Under the pieces are notes generated by a model, which was not told where the DNA came from, did no database searches, and saw only the letters and a program-made list of their open reading frames with translations. A program made the translations under genes and the position numbers. A stretch of 64,000 nt of DNA from Euryarchaeota archaeon UBA182 (GTDB lineage Archaea > Thermoplasmatota > Poseidoniia > Poseidoniales > Thalassarchaeaceae), in assembly GCA_002495675.1 (NCBI GenBank), contig DAGH01000002.1:35094-99093 (forward strand), written 5' to 3'. Of the stretch, positions 33,456 to 42,610 are shown piece after piece (position 1 is the stretch's first letter; every line of letters begins with the position of its first letter).

Positions 33456-36311
33456 ATGAGGTACGACCACACTGAAATCGAACTCCGATGGCAAGAGGTC
33501 TGGGACAGCAAAAATGTGTTTCAGGCCAAGGTCGATCACAACAAGCCTAAGTTCTACTGCCTGGAGATGTTCCCCTACCCGTCCGGGAACATGCACATGG
33601 GCCATGTACGCAACTACTCCATAGGGGACGCAATGGCTAGATTTCAGAGAATGATGGGCAAGAACGTGCTTTATCCAATGGGCTACGACTCATTTGGAAT
33701 GCCGGCTGAGAACGCTGCAAAAAAAGAACGAGGACACCCAGCAGACGTGACTGTCCGCAATATTTCCAGCATTAAGTCAGACCAGAAGAGGATGGGGTAC
33801 TCCTATGATTGGGGGCGACAGTTCGCAACATCAAGTGTTGAATATTACAAATGGAATCAATCGTTGTTTCTCGACTTCCATGACAAAGGACTGGTCGAGA
33901 GGAGATCTGCTCCGGTGAATTGGTGCGTCGATTGTGACACAGTCCTCGCAAATGAACAGGTCAAGAACAACAGATGTTGGAGATGTGGATTGGAGGTGAT
34001 TCAACGAGACATGTCCCAATGGTTCCTTCGCATGACTGAGTACTCCGACGAGCTACTCGAATCCTTGGATGAGATAGTATTCCCAGAAAATGTGAAGGCG
34101 ATGCAGAGGAATTGGATAGGCAGGTCCAGAGGCGCCGAGATTCGTTTCCCTATCGAGGATAGTGATGAGCAGATAGCCTGCTTCACAACCCGGCCAGACA
34201 CAATCTTTGGAGTCACCTTCCTAACTCTGTCCCCAGAACACGAACTATGCCCAATCCTTTGCGATGGTACTGATTGGGAACATGGATGGATTGAACTTCG
34301 GGACGAATGCGCCAAGCTCTCTGAATTCGAGCGAATCAACCTACTCAAGGAGAAGAAAGGCGTGTTCCTCGGCAGATATGCATTGAACCCGATGAGTGGT
34401 GAGAGGATTCCAATCTATGCAGGGAACTTCGTAGTCGCAGGCTATGGAACAGGAGCTGTGATGGCAGTCCCCGGCCATGACGAAAGAGATTTCGAATTCG
34501 CCAAAAAGTACGGGCTGGAGATACGAACAGTCCTCCAGAATGACTCAGATGAGTATGAGGATTTGGAGTCGAAATCAGCCTTCACGGGGTATGGACCGAT
34601 GATCGGCTCGGCCAAACCGGGATTGGACGGCTTGGTCGGTGAAGAGGCTAAGTCTGCCGTAATTTCATTGTTGGAACAGGAAGAATCGGGAGTCGGGACG
34701 ACACAATATCGACTAAGAGATTGGCTCTTGAGCCGGCAGAGATTCTGGGGCACTCCGATTCCGATGATCCATTGTGAGTCATGCGGGACCGTTCAGGTTC
34801 CCAGGGAGGACCTCCCGGTGACTCTGCCGTTAGACTTGAAATTCACAGAAGAACAGGGTGGAAACCCCTTGGCCAGCCACGAGAAATTTTGCGAGGTGAA
34901 GTGCCCAGAATGCGGAATTGAAGCCAGACGTGAGACAGATACTATGGACACGTTCTACGATTCCTCTTGGTACTTCATGAGATTCTGTGATGCTGATAAC
35001 TCAGAACTTCCATTTTCAAGGAAGTCAGTTGATTATTGGATGGGCGACGGCGTAGACCTCTACATAGGTGGTATCGAGCACGCTGTCATGCACTTGCTCT
35101 ATGCACGATTCTTCACTAAGGCGACTCGGGACATGGGAATGAACTCTGTCGGGGAGCCGTTCGGTAGACTGGTCTGCCAAGGGATGCTGAATGCCCCGGC
35201 CCCATACTGCAGCTCGTGCAATGCGGAGTATCATGTTGACTTTGAAGGCCAGCCATGCCCTAGTTGTGGTGATACCTTGGGAGCAAGATCCGCGAAGATG
35301 AGCAAATCTTTGGGCAACACTGTCAGTCCAGGTGAAATGGTGGAAAAATACGGAGCAGACACTGTACGCCTGTTCATACTCTTCGGGGCAAATCCAGAGG
35401 CAGGTATGGAATGGTCTGACACAGCAATAGACTCCAATCATCGTCATTTGGTAAGCATCATTGACGCATTTGAAGCATCACTCAGTATGAGGGAATCGGT
35501 GAAGGAGATTGACGAATGGCTTTTGGCAAAGGGGAGGAATAACATGGGCAGATGGATCTCTTCAATGGAAAATGTAAGTCTGAGGGAAGGTGTGATGATT
35601 AGCCATTTCGAGATGCTGTCCGATTGGCAGTGGTACATCAGGAGAGGTGGTTGCGATAGAGATTCTGCGTTGGGTTACATGTCGATGTGGGCCCAGATGA
35701 TTGCGCCCGCTACACCACATATCGCAGAGGAGCTCTGGATGAAAATCGGTGGCCATGGCATTCTTTCCAGAAAGGAACTCAATCCAACTGATGCTTTATC
35801 AGAGGATAAGACACTCCTTGCAGAGGAAAATTACCTCAAATCAGTTATTGACACATCACGTAATCTATTGACATTGGCTCAGAGACATTCTGACTCACCA
35901 CTTCAGAACATGGTGATACAAACAGCACCTTCATGGGCTCAAGACCTCGCATGTGAAGCCATCTCGTTATCTAGACAGAGCTTCAACTTTGACGAGCTTG
36001 GCATGGACTACATAAAGTCGCATACTACTTTCACATCATCGGAGAACAAAGGACAAGTCATGCAGATGTGGTCCACTATCACAAGAGGGTCAAAGAAGAA
36101 GCGAGGTAAGATACAGACATGGACCGACGAGGAAAAAACACTGGTGTCGATACCTGATAAGGAAATCCACATACTCGAAAATAACCGTCAGTTCATCGCA
36201 GCAAGCCTTGGAATAAATCAAGTTGAGGTTTATGAGGCAGGATCGGGAGATGATGTTGGTGGGAAGGCAGGTTTTGCATTACCATTAGAACCCGGCTTAG
36301 CTTTCATATGA
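33456..36311 (+). CDS. leuS: Leucyl-tRNA synthetase, bacterial type
   Basis: Charges tRNA-Leu. The 951-residue enzyme has HMGH at 47-50 in EMFPYPSGNMHMGHVRNYS and KMSKS at 614-618 (SAKMSKSLGNTVSPGEM). The CP1 editing domain is present with TTRPDTIFGVTFLTLSPEH and GTGAVMAVPGHDERD. The opening motif and motif spacing are those of bacterial LeuRS, not the archaeal/eukaryal type. Zinc-type cysteine pairs occur at about 150-170 and near the KMSKS loop (CSSC...CPSC). It is followed 9 bases later by the DCC gene. Good evidence for horizontal acquisition. Confidence 0.95.
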   Translation: MRYDHTEIELRWQEVWDSKNVFQAKVDHNKPKFYCLEMFPYPSGNMHMGHVRNYSIGDAMARFQRMMGKNVLYPMGYDSFGMPAENAAKKERGHPADVTVRNISSIKSDQKRMGYSYDWGRQFATSSVEYYKWNQSLFLDFHDKGLVERRSAPVNWCVDCDTVLANEQVKNNRCWRCGLEVIQRDMSQWFLRMTEYSDELLESLDEIVFPENVKAMQRNWIGRSRGAEIRFPIEDSDEQIACFTTRPDTIFGVTFLTLSPEHELCPILCDGTDWEHGWIELRDECAKLSEFERINLLKEKKGVFLGRYALNPMSGERIPIYAGNFVVAGYGTGAVMAVPGHDERDFEFAKKYGLEIRTVLQNDSDEYEDLESKSAFTGYGPMIGSAKPGLDGLVGEEAKSAVISLLEQEESGVGTTQYRLRDWLLSRQRFWGTPIPMIHCESCGTVQVPREDLPVTLPLDLKFTEEQGGNPLASHEKFCEVKCPECGIEARRETDTMDTFYDSSWYFMRFCDADNSELPFSRKSVDYWMGDGVDLYIGGIEHAVMHLLYARFFTKATRDMGMNSVGEPFGRLVCQGMLNAPAPYCSSCNAEYHVDFEGQPCPSCGDTLGARSAKMSKSLGNTVSPGEMVEKYGADTVRLFILFGANPEAGMEWSDTAIDSNHRHLVSIIDAFEASLSMRESVKEIDEWLLAKGRNNMGRWISSMENVSLREGVMISHFEMLSDWQWYIRRGGCDRDSALGYMSMWAQMIAPATPHIAEELWMKIGGHGILSRKELNPTDALSEDKTLLAEENYLKSVIDTSRNLLTLAQRHSDSPLQNMVIQTAPSWAQDLACEAISLSRQSFNFDELGMDYIKSHTTFTSSENKGQVMQMWSTITRGSKKKRGKIQTWTDEEKTLVSIPDKEIHILENNRQFIAASLGINQVEVYEAGSGDDVGGKAGFALPLEPGLAFI

Positions 36312-36320
36312 GGTAAAAGT

Positions 36321-36662
36321 ATGAGCGTCATCCTGTACGACAATCTCTGTGAGTTTTGCACAGCATGGGCAAATTTCATCCAAAAGAGATCCAAAGGAAA
36401 TGTCAGATTGGTCGGACAGGAGACTCAGGAAGGCCTTAAGATCCTAGAGTCTAAACCTGACAATTTAGAAGACGTTGATTCAGTATTCTTGGTTGATGAT
36501 CGAGGTCACTGGTTCTCGAAGTCAACTGCTGCTCTGAGGATAGTCATGAAACTGAGATTTCCATGGCCAATTCTCTCTCTCGGTCTACTTGTGCCCAAGC
36601 AAGTCCGAGACTATGTATATGACGCATATGCCAAGCGGAGGTTCAGAGTCGGTGGCTTCTAG
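36321..36662 (+). CDS. DCC-family thiol-disulfide protein (DUF393)
   Basis: A 113-residue thioredoxin-like protein of the DCC family. It opens with ILYDNLCEFC, where C10 and C13 form the CxxC site; the usual family form is YDGxCxxC. FSKSTAALRIVMKL and the final VRDYVYDAYAKRRFR match the rest of the family pattern. Role: probable redox or oxidoreductase activity, not characterised. It follows leuS by 9 bases, likely in one transcript. Confidence 0.8.
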   Translation: MSVILYDNLCEFCTAWANFIQKRSKGNVRLVGQETQEGLKILESKPDNLEDVDSVFLVDDRGHWFSKSTAALRIVMKLRFPWPILSLGLLVPKQVRDYVYDAYAKRRFRVGGF

Positions 36663-36707
36663 ATTTCCTACGTTGGGTTCATGGAGTATACCCTGCACGG
36701 GTAGTCG

Positions 36708-37751
36708 TTGACAATACGTGAGGAAGGCTCTTCAGAAAAAAAAGGCCGGACTCAGAGATCTCCGAGTAGAGGAAGAAACTCAACTCGAGAGGGCACTGAG
36801 GCCATTCGGAGGGCTCTAGATAGATTCAGGGCCTCCCCCCTTCCCAAAGGTATACCAGAATCTATCGAACCACCCCCAACAAAGATAGAGATAGATTGGA
36901 AGGTCAAAGGGGTGTCAAAGTCGGTTCAAGACAAAGTAAGTGAAATAGTCACTCGAAAAGGAGAGTTCGGTTACCTTCCGCAGGAAAGGGTCGACGAGAT
37001 TGCCACCCAGATAGAGGGGATGAACATCACCCTTGAACAAGCACTTTCACTCAGAGCTGCATTGAATCAAGAAAAGAGTGTATTTTCCCACGGCCGATTA
37101 ATGAGGAGATCCAATGAGTTGAGGCGGAGATACGATCAGGGAGACAGTGTTCTCTCACTTTCCAAGCGGTTTGATGCCCCTCCTGTGAACACATTTCGGG
37201 CAATATTGACTGGAAGAGGATGGTCAAAAAACAGAATCAAGGAATCTCTAAAGTCTCCCCAGTCAAGACTCAAGCAAAGGGATTACGAGCAATTTCAACT
37301 CGCAGAAGATGCTGACAGAGTCAGTTCTGTGAACCAGAGCGAAACCCAATCCGCTGCCGAGGTCTTTGAGGAAATATTGTGTTCGCACTTCACCCAGCTG
37401 GGGGTTCGCTACAGAAAGCAAGGCGATTTGGAGGTTGAACAAAAGAAAAGCGAAGGGCGGGCTGTAATTACTCCGGATCTTCTGCTTCTTGATGATGTAA
37501 GGATAAATGGGATTCCATGTGCATGGATCGATGCAAAACATTTCTTTGGGGCTGCGTTAGGGTTCCCAAGGAAAAAGACACAAAAACAAGTCGATCGATA
37601 TGTCGCAGAATATGGACATGGTGCAGTAGTTTACCGACACGGATTTTGTAGTTCATTGAGGTTGAGGGGGGCTATTCTCCTTGATGCATCACCATTGGAC
37701 CTCTCTAAACTGGAATTCTTTCATGAAAAGAATCGTGAATCAGACTCTTGA
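36708..37751 (+). CDS. TPD-motif nuclease-like protein (CDIN1/C15orf41 homologue)
   Basis: A 347-residue protein whose last third matches the TPD domain of the CDAN1-interacting nuclease family (human C15orf41/CDIN1), a PD-(D/E)XK-type fold. The motif TPDLLLLDD is at about 255-263 and WIDAKHFFG at about 273-281; D and K there are the predicted catalytic residues. KTQKQVDRYVAEYGHGAVVY follows. The middle part (about 125-175) has a helix-turn-helix look (VLSLSKRFDAPPVNTFRAIL). The basic N-terminal 45 residues are disordered. An in-frame stop at 702-704 upstream makes TTG 36708 the first start. The substrate is unknown. Confidence 0.8.
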   Translation: MTIREEGSSEKKGRTQRSPSRGRNSTREGTEAIRRALDRFRASPLPKGIPESIEPPPTKIEIDWKVKGVSKSVQDKVSEIVTRKGEFGYLPQERVDEIATQIEGMNITLEQALSLRAALNQEKSVFSHGRLMRRSNELRRRYDQGDSVLSLSKRFDAPPVNTFRAILTGRGWSKNRIKESLKSPQSRLKQRDYEQFQLAEDADRVSSVNQSETQSAAEVFEEILCSHFTQLGVRYRKQGDLEVEQKKSEGRAVITPDLLLLDDVRINGIPCAWIDAKHFFGAALGFPRKKTQKQVDRYVAEYGHGAVVYRHGFCSSLRLRGAILLDASPLDLSKLEFFHEKNRESDS

Positions 37752-38726
37752 TAAATTAGCCAATTTCACTCTTCGAAATAGTAAACCCGTTTCTGACAAA
37801 GCAGCTTCAATGATTCCAAGATTTACGGTTGACATCAAGTCATTGCGTGTAATTACGATGCTGTTCCCGAGTAGGCAGAGGGATGCAACAGCCTGTTCAT
37901 CGGTTCTTGCTATCACCGAGTTAACAGCCTCCAGAAGGCCCCCTCGGCCCCCATCAGATAGGAGGCCGCTTTGCTCTACGAATGAACGTGCAGAAGAGAG
38001 GAGAATCGGCCAGCAACTAGGTCCCCACATGTCAACCAAAGAGAGCATCGAGGCCCTACCTGAGTCGCTAATACTCATTTTCCAGCCCAAGTCGTCAATG
38101 TATTCACTGGTATGATGTCCCTTTTCTTTTGGCCATACCAGAGTCATTTCCATGTCCTGGAACCAGCCCAATGCGACACCCGGGCCCTTTTGGAGCCCAT
38201 CTCCGTGAAATGGCGCACCGGGCGAGGTTCTAATCTCCACTCCCCCGGCAGATATGCCCGTCACGTCCCCCAGTCCTGAGGAACTGAGTCGCTCCGCAAT
38301 GTGAGCATGTAGGAGGGACCTTCTAAGGGATAACTCGTATTCTTCACCAATCGCTCTTTGTATAGCCCTCGAGGCTGCGATAGCAAGTGCTGCGGACATC
38401 CCAAAACCCTGTGAAGTTGGCAGATGGTTAGTCACCACTACGTCCCACTTCATCTTCCTTATCCGCGGCAGGTCTTGTGACACTACGTCAAATATACCCT
38501 TCACGATATCCTCCGATCCCTCGAATCCTCTGAAGCTGACATTCACCCCCCATTGTCCAACAACGCCCCTCACAGAGACCTTACAACCAGTATCAAGACA
38601 CAAACCAGCTCCTCTGCTGCCTTGTAGATATGGTTCCATCTCACTGTCTTCCACGGTGAACAACAACGTAACGTGGCCTCCGCAGGTCGCATGACCCATG
38701 GCAGGTATGCTCATCGCTTCGTTCAT
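37740..38726 (-). CDS. Pantoate kinase (GHMP superfamily)
   Basis: Archaeal CoA-pathway kinase that makes 4-phosphopantoate, the substrate of the ligase at 10.5 kb. The 328-residue protein has the GHMP ATP loop NHLPTSQGFGMSAALAIA near residue 100 and the COG1829-type SSGLGDVTGISAGGVEIR block near 150. C-terminal parts fit the same group. Its 3' end overlaps the convergent TPD gene by 12 bases. It is the last gene of a minus-strand series that starts with rps13, 31 bases after rpoD, so it may belong to that transcript. Confidence 0.88.
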   Translation of the reverse strand: MNEAMSIPAMGHATCGGHVTLLFTVEDSEMEPYLQGSRGAGLCLDTGCKVSVRGVVGQWGVNVSFRGFEGSEDIVKGIFDVVSQDLPRIRKMKWDVVVTNHLPTSQGFGMSAALAIAASRAIQRAIGEEYELSLRRSLLHAHIAERLSSSGLGDVTGISAGGVEIRTSPGAPFHGDGLQKGPGVALGWFQDMEMTLVWPKEKGHHTSEYIDDLGWKMSISDSGRASMLSLVDMWGPSCWPILLSSARSFVEQSGLLSDGGRGGLLEAVNSVIARTDEQAVASLCLLGNSIVITRNDLMSTVNLGIIEAALSETGLLFRRVKLANLSRV

Positions 38727-38757
38727 CGAGAACTAGTCCTTGAATTGAACAGGTACT

Positions 38758-39747
38758 TCAAGCAATGACGTGGTCGATGTCTTCTTTGATAGCGCTAAAG
38801 CGCTCTGCCAGTCTGTTGAAAGCAGCGTTCAGCGCCTCGGCGGGTGTCATTGACCCATCGGTCTCGAAGCTCAACAGGTATTCCCCCTTGACGTCCTCGA
38901 GTGTTATCGCGTCGTCAAAATCATCGGACAGGCCCGTCCCTGGACCCACGTTGTGCATGTCTTTCTTGAGATCAGAGACTTTGTGAACATCTTCCAGCTT
39001 GCCGTCTTTGAAGTCCTTCTTTGAGATTCTCAGACCCATGTCAAAAAGGGTCTTTGCTCTCTTATCGTTCGATATAGATGCGATCTGCCTGGGCTCAAAT
39101 GTGACGCCCGCAGTTGTTGACCACTTGGCATGGTTGACACCATACCCCATTCTAGCCGTGGCCCAGAGCTCAATCATCTGCCCTTCATGCAGTGTGGTTA
39201 TCGGTATGTCTCTGTAAGCTTCCGGAACGTTACCTGAATCGTCACCAAGGAAGGTAAGATCACGGGCAGTAATCGTCCTTCCACCCTTTGCCCCAAAGGC
39301 GCGAAGTGTGTAGATCATGTTGCATGTTGGGCAACCCCTGTCCTCATCAACAAGATCTTTGCAGTCTGGACAACTCTCTTCAAAGGAATATGCCTCAATG
39401 TCGGTCGGAACCGGAATCATGGCGAGCCTTTGAGCGATCATCTCATCGGGAATGGCATAGTTCGTTTCCCATACGATGTAGTCCTCATCTTCTTTTTCGA
39501 ACGCGGCTTCACATTTCGAGCATCCTGTGCCGCCAGCCGTTCTACGTGCTACGCCTGCTGGATTCAGGTGCTCACATTTGACGCATTGATCGTATGTCCC
39601 CATTTGGAACCTAACGGTGTCGATTGCCATTTTGGGTATGTGACCCATGAGATTTCGCCTCACAGCATTCAACATTGCCCTGTCCGAGTCCTTGAACAGG
39701 ACAGTTATCATGTCATCTTCTTGAGAAATTATTTCTACTGATACCAT
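38758..39747 (-). CDS. rpoD: RNA polymerase subunit D (Rpo3), with an extra cysteine insert
   Basis: Archaeal homologue of Rpb3/alpha that starts RNAP assembly with subunit L. Core motifs are visible: NAVRRNLMGHIPKMAID near 28-43, PDEMIAQRLAMIPVPTD near 100-115 and ALNAAFNRLAERF near the end. At 329 residues it is longer than typical. Two cysteine sets are present: C126, C129, C139, C142 at the usual Fe-S or zinc domain, and a separate C55, C58, C76, C79 set in an insert of about 40 residues between two normally adjacent strands. The gene follows rps11 by 9 bases. Confidence 0.95.
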   Translation of the reverse strand: MVSVEIISQEDDMITVLFKDSDRAMLNAVRRNLMGHIPKMAIDTVRFQMGTYDQCVKCEHLNPAGVARRTAGGTGCSKCEAAFEKEDEDYIVWETNYAIPDEMIAQRLAMIPVPTDIEAYSFEESCPDCKDLVDEDRGCPTCNMIYTLRAFGAKGGRTITARDLTFLGDDSGNVPEAYRDIPITTLHEGQMIELWATARMGYGVNHAKWSTTAGVTFEPRQIASISNDKRAKTLFDMGLRISKKDFKDGKLEDVHKVSDLKKDMHNVGPGTGLSDDFDDAITLEDVKGEYLLSFETDGSMTPAEALNAAFNRLAERFSAIKEDIDHVIA

Positions 39748-39756
39748 ACAATCACC

Positions 39757-40140
39757 TCAAACTCGACGACCACGCCGCCCCCCTTTCTTTTTTGTTCCAT
39801 CTGTGGGAATAGGGGTCACATCTTCGATCCTAGAGACCTGTACGCCGGCGCGAGTTAGCGCTCTGATGGCAGCCGTAGCACCAGGTGCATTTGGAGATCG
39901 ATTGCCACCTGCACCCCGATACTTCACGATGACCTGATCGAATTCCTTCTCAAACAACAATTCAGCCATTCTCTCAGCGGATCTCATCGCAGCGAACTGA
40001 CTGCTCTTGTCACTGCCTTTCTTGGTGATCATGCCCCCGGATACCTTTCCGATGGTTTCTGCTCCCGTCAAATCAGTAGCAGTCATCAGTACGTTGTTGT
40101 AGGTCGTGAAGATGTGTAGAACGGCCTTCCTCCCCATCAT
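39757..40140 (-). CDS. rps11: Small ribosomal subunit protein uS11
   Basis: Platform protein of the 30S subunit. The 127-residue protein has [15 protein letters not shown] and [21 protein letters not shown] segments and the basic C-terminal tail [10 protein letters not shown], all typical of archaeal uS11. It overlaps the rps4 stop by 4 bases and precedes rpoD, the standard archaeal order. Confidence 0.97.
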   Translation of the reverse strand: MMGRKAVLHIFTTYNNVLMTATDLTGAETIGKVSGGMITKKGSDKSSQFAAMRSAERMAELLFEKEFDQVIVKYRGAGGNRSPNAPGATAAIRALTRAGVQVSRIEDVTPIPTDGTKKKGGRRGRRV

Positions 40141-40805
40141 TCTCCCTCCTTGGGAATGGTATCTTCAATTGTCGGGGCGCTCTCAGCATCAGCCTTGATC
40201 TGTTCCACGAACTCCGCATCAGCATCGGGCTGATCTTGATCGTCAGAGGAAGATCCTGGCATCCGCCTCTCTTCCATTTCTTTCCTGAAAGCATGCTTCG
40301 GATCAATGTAGGGCGAACCCGGAGAGTAGCCCAGCTCTTCTTCTTCGGAGCGGAGGATTTTGTAGCCAGGCACAGTCATTCTCTGATCTCCGATTGAGAT
40401 GTGGCCATGGACTATCAGGGACCTCGCTGATCGCATTGATGGAGCTAGGCCCTTGAAGTAAACCACGGATTGCAGCCTTCTAGAAAGCATCTGTTCGACT
40501 GTGATTGATAGTACGTCATCAAGAGTCGAATCCTCGTGCAATAGACCCTTTCTGTTTAATGAGACCAGCAGATCTTCTTTCTCACGAGCATAGTGCCCCT
40601 CTGTCGAGTCAACACGACCAATTAGTTTCATTGCTTGGTTCCTGTGTCTTCTGAGGGCAGTTTTTTCTCTCCATATCTCTTTCATTCCGCCTATTTTCTT
40701 GAGGCCGAATTGTTCTTTCAATCGATGCTCCTCTTCGATCCTAGCCTCTTTCCAGGGGTGTGTGGGGCGGTCTGTCTTAGGGCGAGCGAACTTAGGATGT
40801 CCCAT
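40137..40805 (-). CDS. rps4: Small ribosomal subunit protein uS4, with acidic tail
   Basis: 16S rRNA-binding protein. The 222 residues start [18 protein letters not shown] as in archaeal uS4 and contain the S4 RNA-binding domain ([18 protein letters not shown] and [21 protein letters not shown]). The last 40-odd residues form an acidic tail ([20 protein letters not shown]) that most archaeal uS4 lack; its role is unknown. It lies 11 bases after rps13. Confidence 0.96.
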   Translation of the reverse strand: MGHPKFARPKTDRPTHPWKEARIEEEHRLKEQFGLKKIGGMKEIWREKTALRRHRNQAMKLIGRVDSTEGHYAREKEDLLVSLNRKGLLHEDSTLDDVLSITVEQMLSRRLQSVVYFKGLAPSMRSARSLIVHGHISIGDQRMTVPGYKILRSEEEELGYSPGSPYIDPKHAFRKEMEERRMPGSSSDDQDQPDADAEFVEQIKADAESAPTIEDTIPKEGE

Positions 40806-40816
40806 TCTTGATCACC

Positions 40817-41284
40817 TCACTTCTTCCTCTCAACGCCGAGTGTAGCACCACGCCTGCCGTTTGATCTTAGCCGCTGGCCTCTGAGCTTGTGACCGGATCT
40901 GTGTCGGATTCCCCTGTAGCTTTTCGTTGCGGCAAGCCGCGCAACGTCTTCGTCTTTGGTTAGTCTCACATCCATTGAAACCAAGTGAGCATCCTCGTTC
41001 GTGAGTAGATCTCGTTGACGGTTCACCATCCACCATGGGACCTTAGTTGCAAACTCGTCTATGGCAGATCTGAGTTTATTCTGGTCCTCGTCGCCAAGAT
41101 GGCCAGAGAGCATCCCAGGGTCTACACCAGCAATTTTACAGATCTGCTCGGCACTTCGCTCCCCTATACCTTTGATAGAAGTGAGTCCTTGTTTCACTTG
41201 CTTTAGGCCATCTATGTCGCTGTCTGCTATTCTGATTATGTAGGAGAAGTCTTCTCCCAATTGGCTCTCGTCTATCTTTGCCAT
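40817..41284 (-). CDS. rps13: Small ribosomal subunit protein uS13
   Basis: Head protein of the 30S subunit that contacts tRNA and 50S. The 155-residue protein has GLTSIKGIGERSAEQICKIAG and the basic RSGHKLRGQRLRSNGRRGATLG end, typical of archaeal uS13. It is the first gene of the rps13-rps4-rps11-rpoD operon. A hairpin lies 20 bases upstream of its ATG. Confidence 0.97.
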   Translation of the reverse strand: MAKIDESQLGEDFSYIIRIADSDIDGLKQVKQGLTSIKGIGERSAEQICKIAGVDPGMLSGHLGDEDQNKLRSAIDEFATKVPWWMVNRQRDLLTNEDAHLVSMDVRLTKDEDVARLAATKSYRGIRHRSGHKLRGQRLRSNGRRGATLGVERKK

Positions 41285-41303
41285 GTATCGGTTCCCCCGT
41301 GTT

Positions 41304-41319
41304 CACTGGTCGTCCAGTG
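41304..41319 (-). promoter_or_regulatory. Hairpin in the leader of the rps13 operon
   Basis: CACTGG (41304-41309) and CCAGTG (41314-41319) pair perfectly around a TCGT loop. A TATA-like ATTCATAAAT on the minus strand (41352-41361) would put the transcription start near 41330, so the hairpin would be in the mRNA leader. A ribosomal-protein autoregulation site is possible; only the stem and position are seen. Confidence 0.35.
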
Positions 41320-41378
41320 GCCCTCTCGAGCGGGTCTCCGACCTGCATGCCATTTATGAATGGAACGGAGGTTCAAAC

Positions 41379-42596
41379 TTACAATTCTCTGCAGAGGACG
41401 AGATCCTGAGACCCACCGTCATCGATTAAGAAACCGGTACTTCCATGAACTTGACCCATTATTTGCCTTAGTCTGTCAGTTATTCTCGTATGTAGACGAG
41501 GTTCTGAGGAGCAACGTATCTGAATGGTTCCCACACCGTTCTTCATGGCTAACGCGGCCAGAGAGTCTATTGACATCAGATCCAACTTAGATGGAAACCT
41601 TCCGACCACTACCCCCTGGACCACCACGAAAGGCCGAACTTCTGACTCTGACTGGACACCATCCTGAAGAAGAGCTAGGGGCCTCCTTTCCGATTTCCCA
41701 ATCCAAACCAACTCTCCAGGAGCATATCCCGCATATTTCTCAAACACACCTCTGAGTCCTGACTTTGGTACAACCGGGTCGATCAAAGCTACTAGGTCCC
41801 CTGTGCATAGTTTGTAATCTGACCAACCCATGTCAAACGAATCAAGCTCATTCCCATTATCGATTAATGTGGAAAAGCTGCCATTATTCCATAGACGGAC
41901 AGCCCTTGAGACCGACCCAACATTCGCCAATGGACCAGTTTGCAGGCAAAGCCTGTCAACTCGCCCCCCGCCCCTGCTGAGCCACTCCCATGTCATGGCC
42001 GTACTGGGGAAAACCCCCGATACTATATGCTCTATCTCCGACATTTGTTGCGAGGCTAACCTAGGGGATAGATCCAATGCCATCGCAGGCCCATTGGGTC
42101 CAACATGAATGTACTTTGACCAGGCCTCTAGCAACACCTTCAGCGGAGGTTGCATTTCCGACACTGAGTGGTTTTGAGTATCCATCGGTCGGGCTGGATC
42201 CACGTGTAGCATGCAAATCGATGTTTGTCCGGTTCTAGATTCCACAATACTCATGACTCCGTGCGCGTCAGTCCCGTCCCCACAAATGGCGATAACTGAG
42301 CTGTTGACGGTGGCCCCCGAGAATTGATAAGCACAGAAATCGGCACGCTGGGGAGACAGTTCAACACCTGCGCAAGGCCTGTTTAGATACTTACTGTAAG
42401 CCAAGAGCTGCCCGCCTGAACCTGCTGCCGGATCTAGGACAACCCCTTCTGGCAAATCTGACTTGGATGCAATTTTGGCTCTGTATTCGGACACCGACTT
42501 GGGGGTCACTAGTCTACGGACTTCCCTTTTGAGTGCGCGCGGATCAACGTCTAGATCTGCAGACTCCACTAATTTGTGACCAGTTCCAAAAGTCAT
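41379..42596 (-). CDS. Class I SAM-dependent methyltransferase with THUMP-like domain
   Basis: A 405-residue protein. The SAM motif LDPAAGSGG is at 54-62, GVELSPQRADFCAYQ follows as motif II, and HVDPARP near residue 132 is the DPAR-type signature of a methyltransferase group whose C-terminal part is called THUMP-like. LDLSPRLASQQM and the later FVVVQGVVVG fit that group. The target is probably RNA, but this is inferred. It lies upstream of rps13 on the same strand, 94 bases apart. Confidence 0.75.
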   Translation of the reverse strand: MTFGTGHKLVESADLDVDPRALKREVRRLVTPKSVSEYRAKIASKSDLPEGVVLDPAAGSGGQLLAYSKYLNRPCAGVELSPQRADFCAYQFSGATVNSSVIAICGDGTDAHGVMSIVESRTGQTSICMLHVDPARPMDTQNHSVSEMQPPLKVLLEAWSKYIHVGPNGPAMALDLSPRLASQQMSEIEHIVSGVFPSTAMTWEWLSRGGGRVDRLCLQTGPLANVGSVSRAVRLWNNGSFSTLIDNGNELDSFDMGWSDYKLCTGDLVALIDPVVPKSGLRGVFEKYAGYAPGELVWIGKSERRPLALLQDGVQSESEVRPFVVVQGVVVGRFPSKLDLMSIDSLAALAMKNGVGTIQIRCSSEPRLHTRITDRLRQIMGQVHGSTGFLIDDGGSQDLVLCREL

Positions 42597-42610
42597 ATCG
42601 AAACCCAGTA

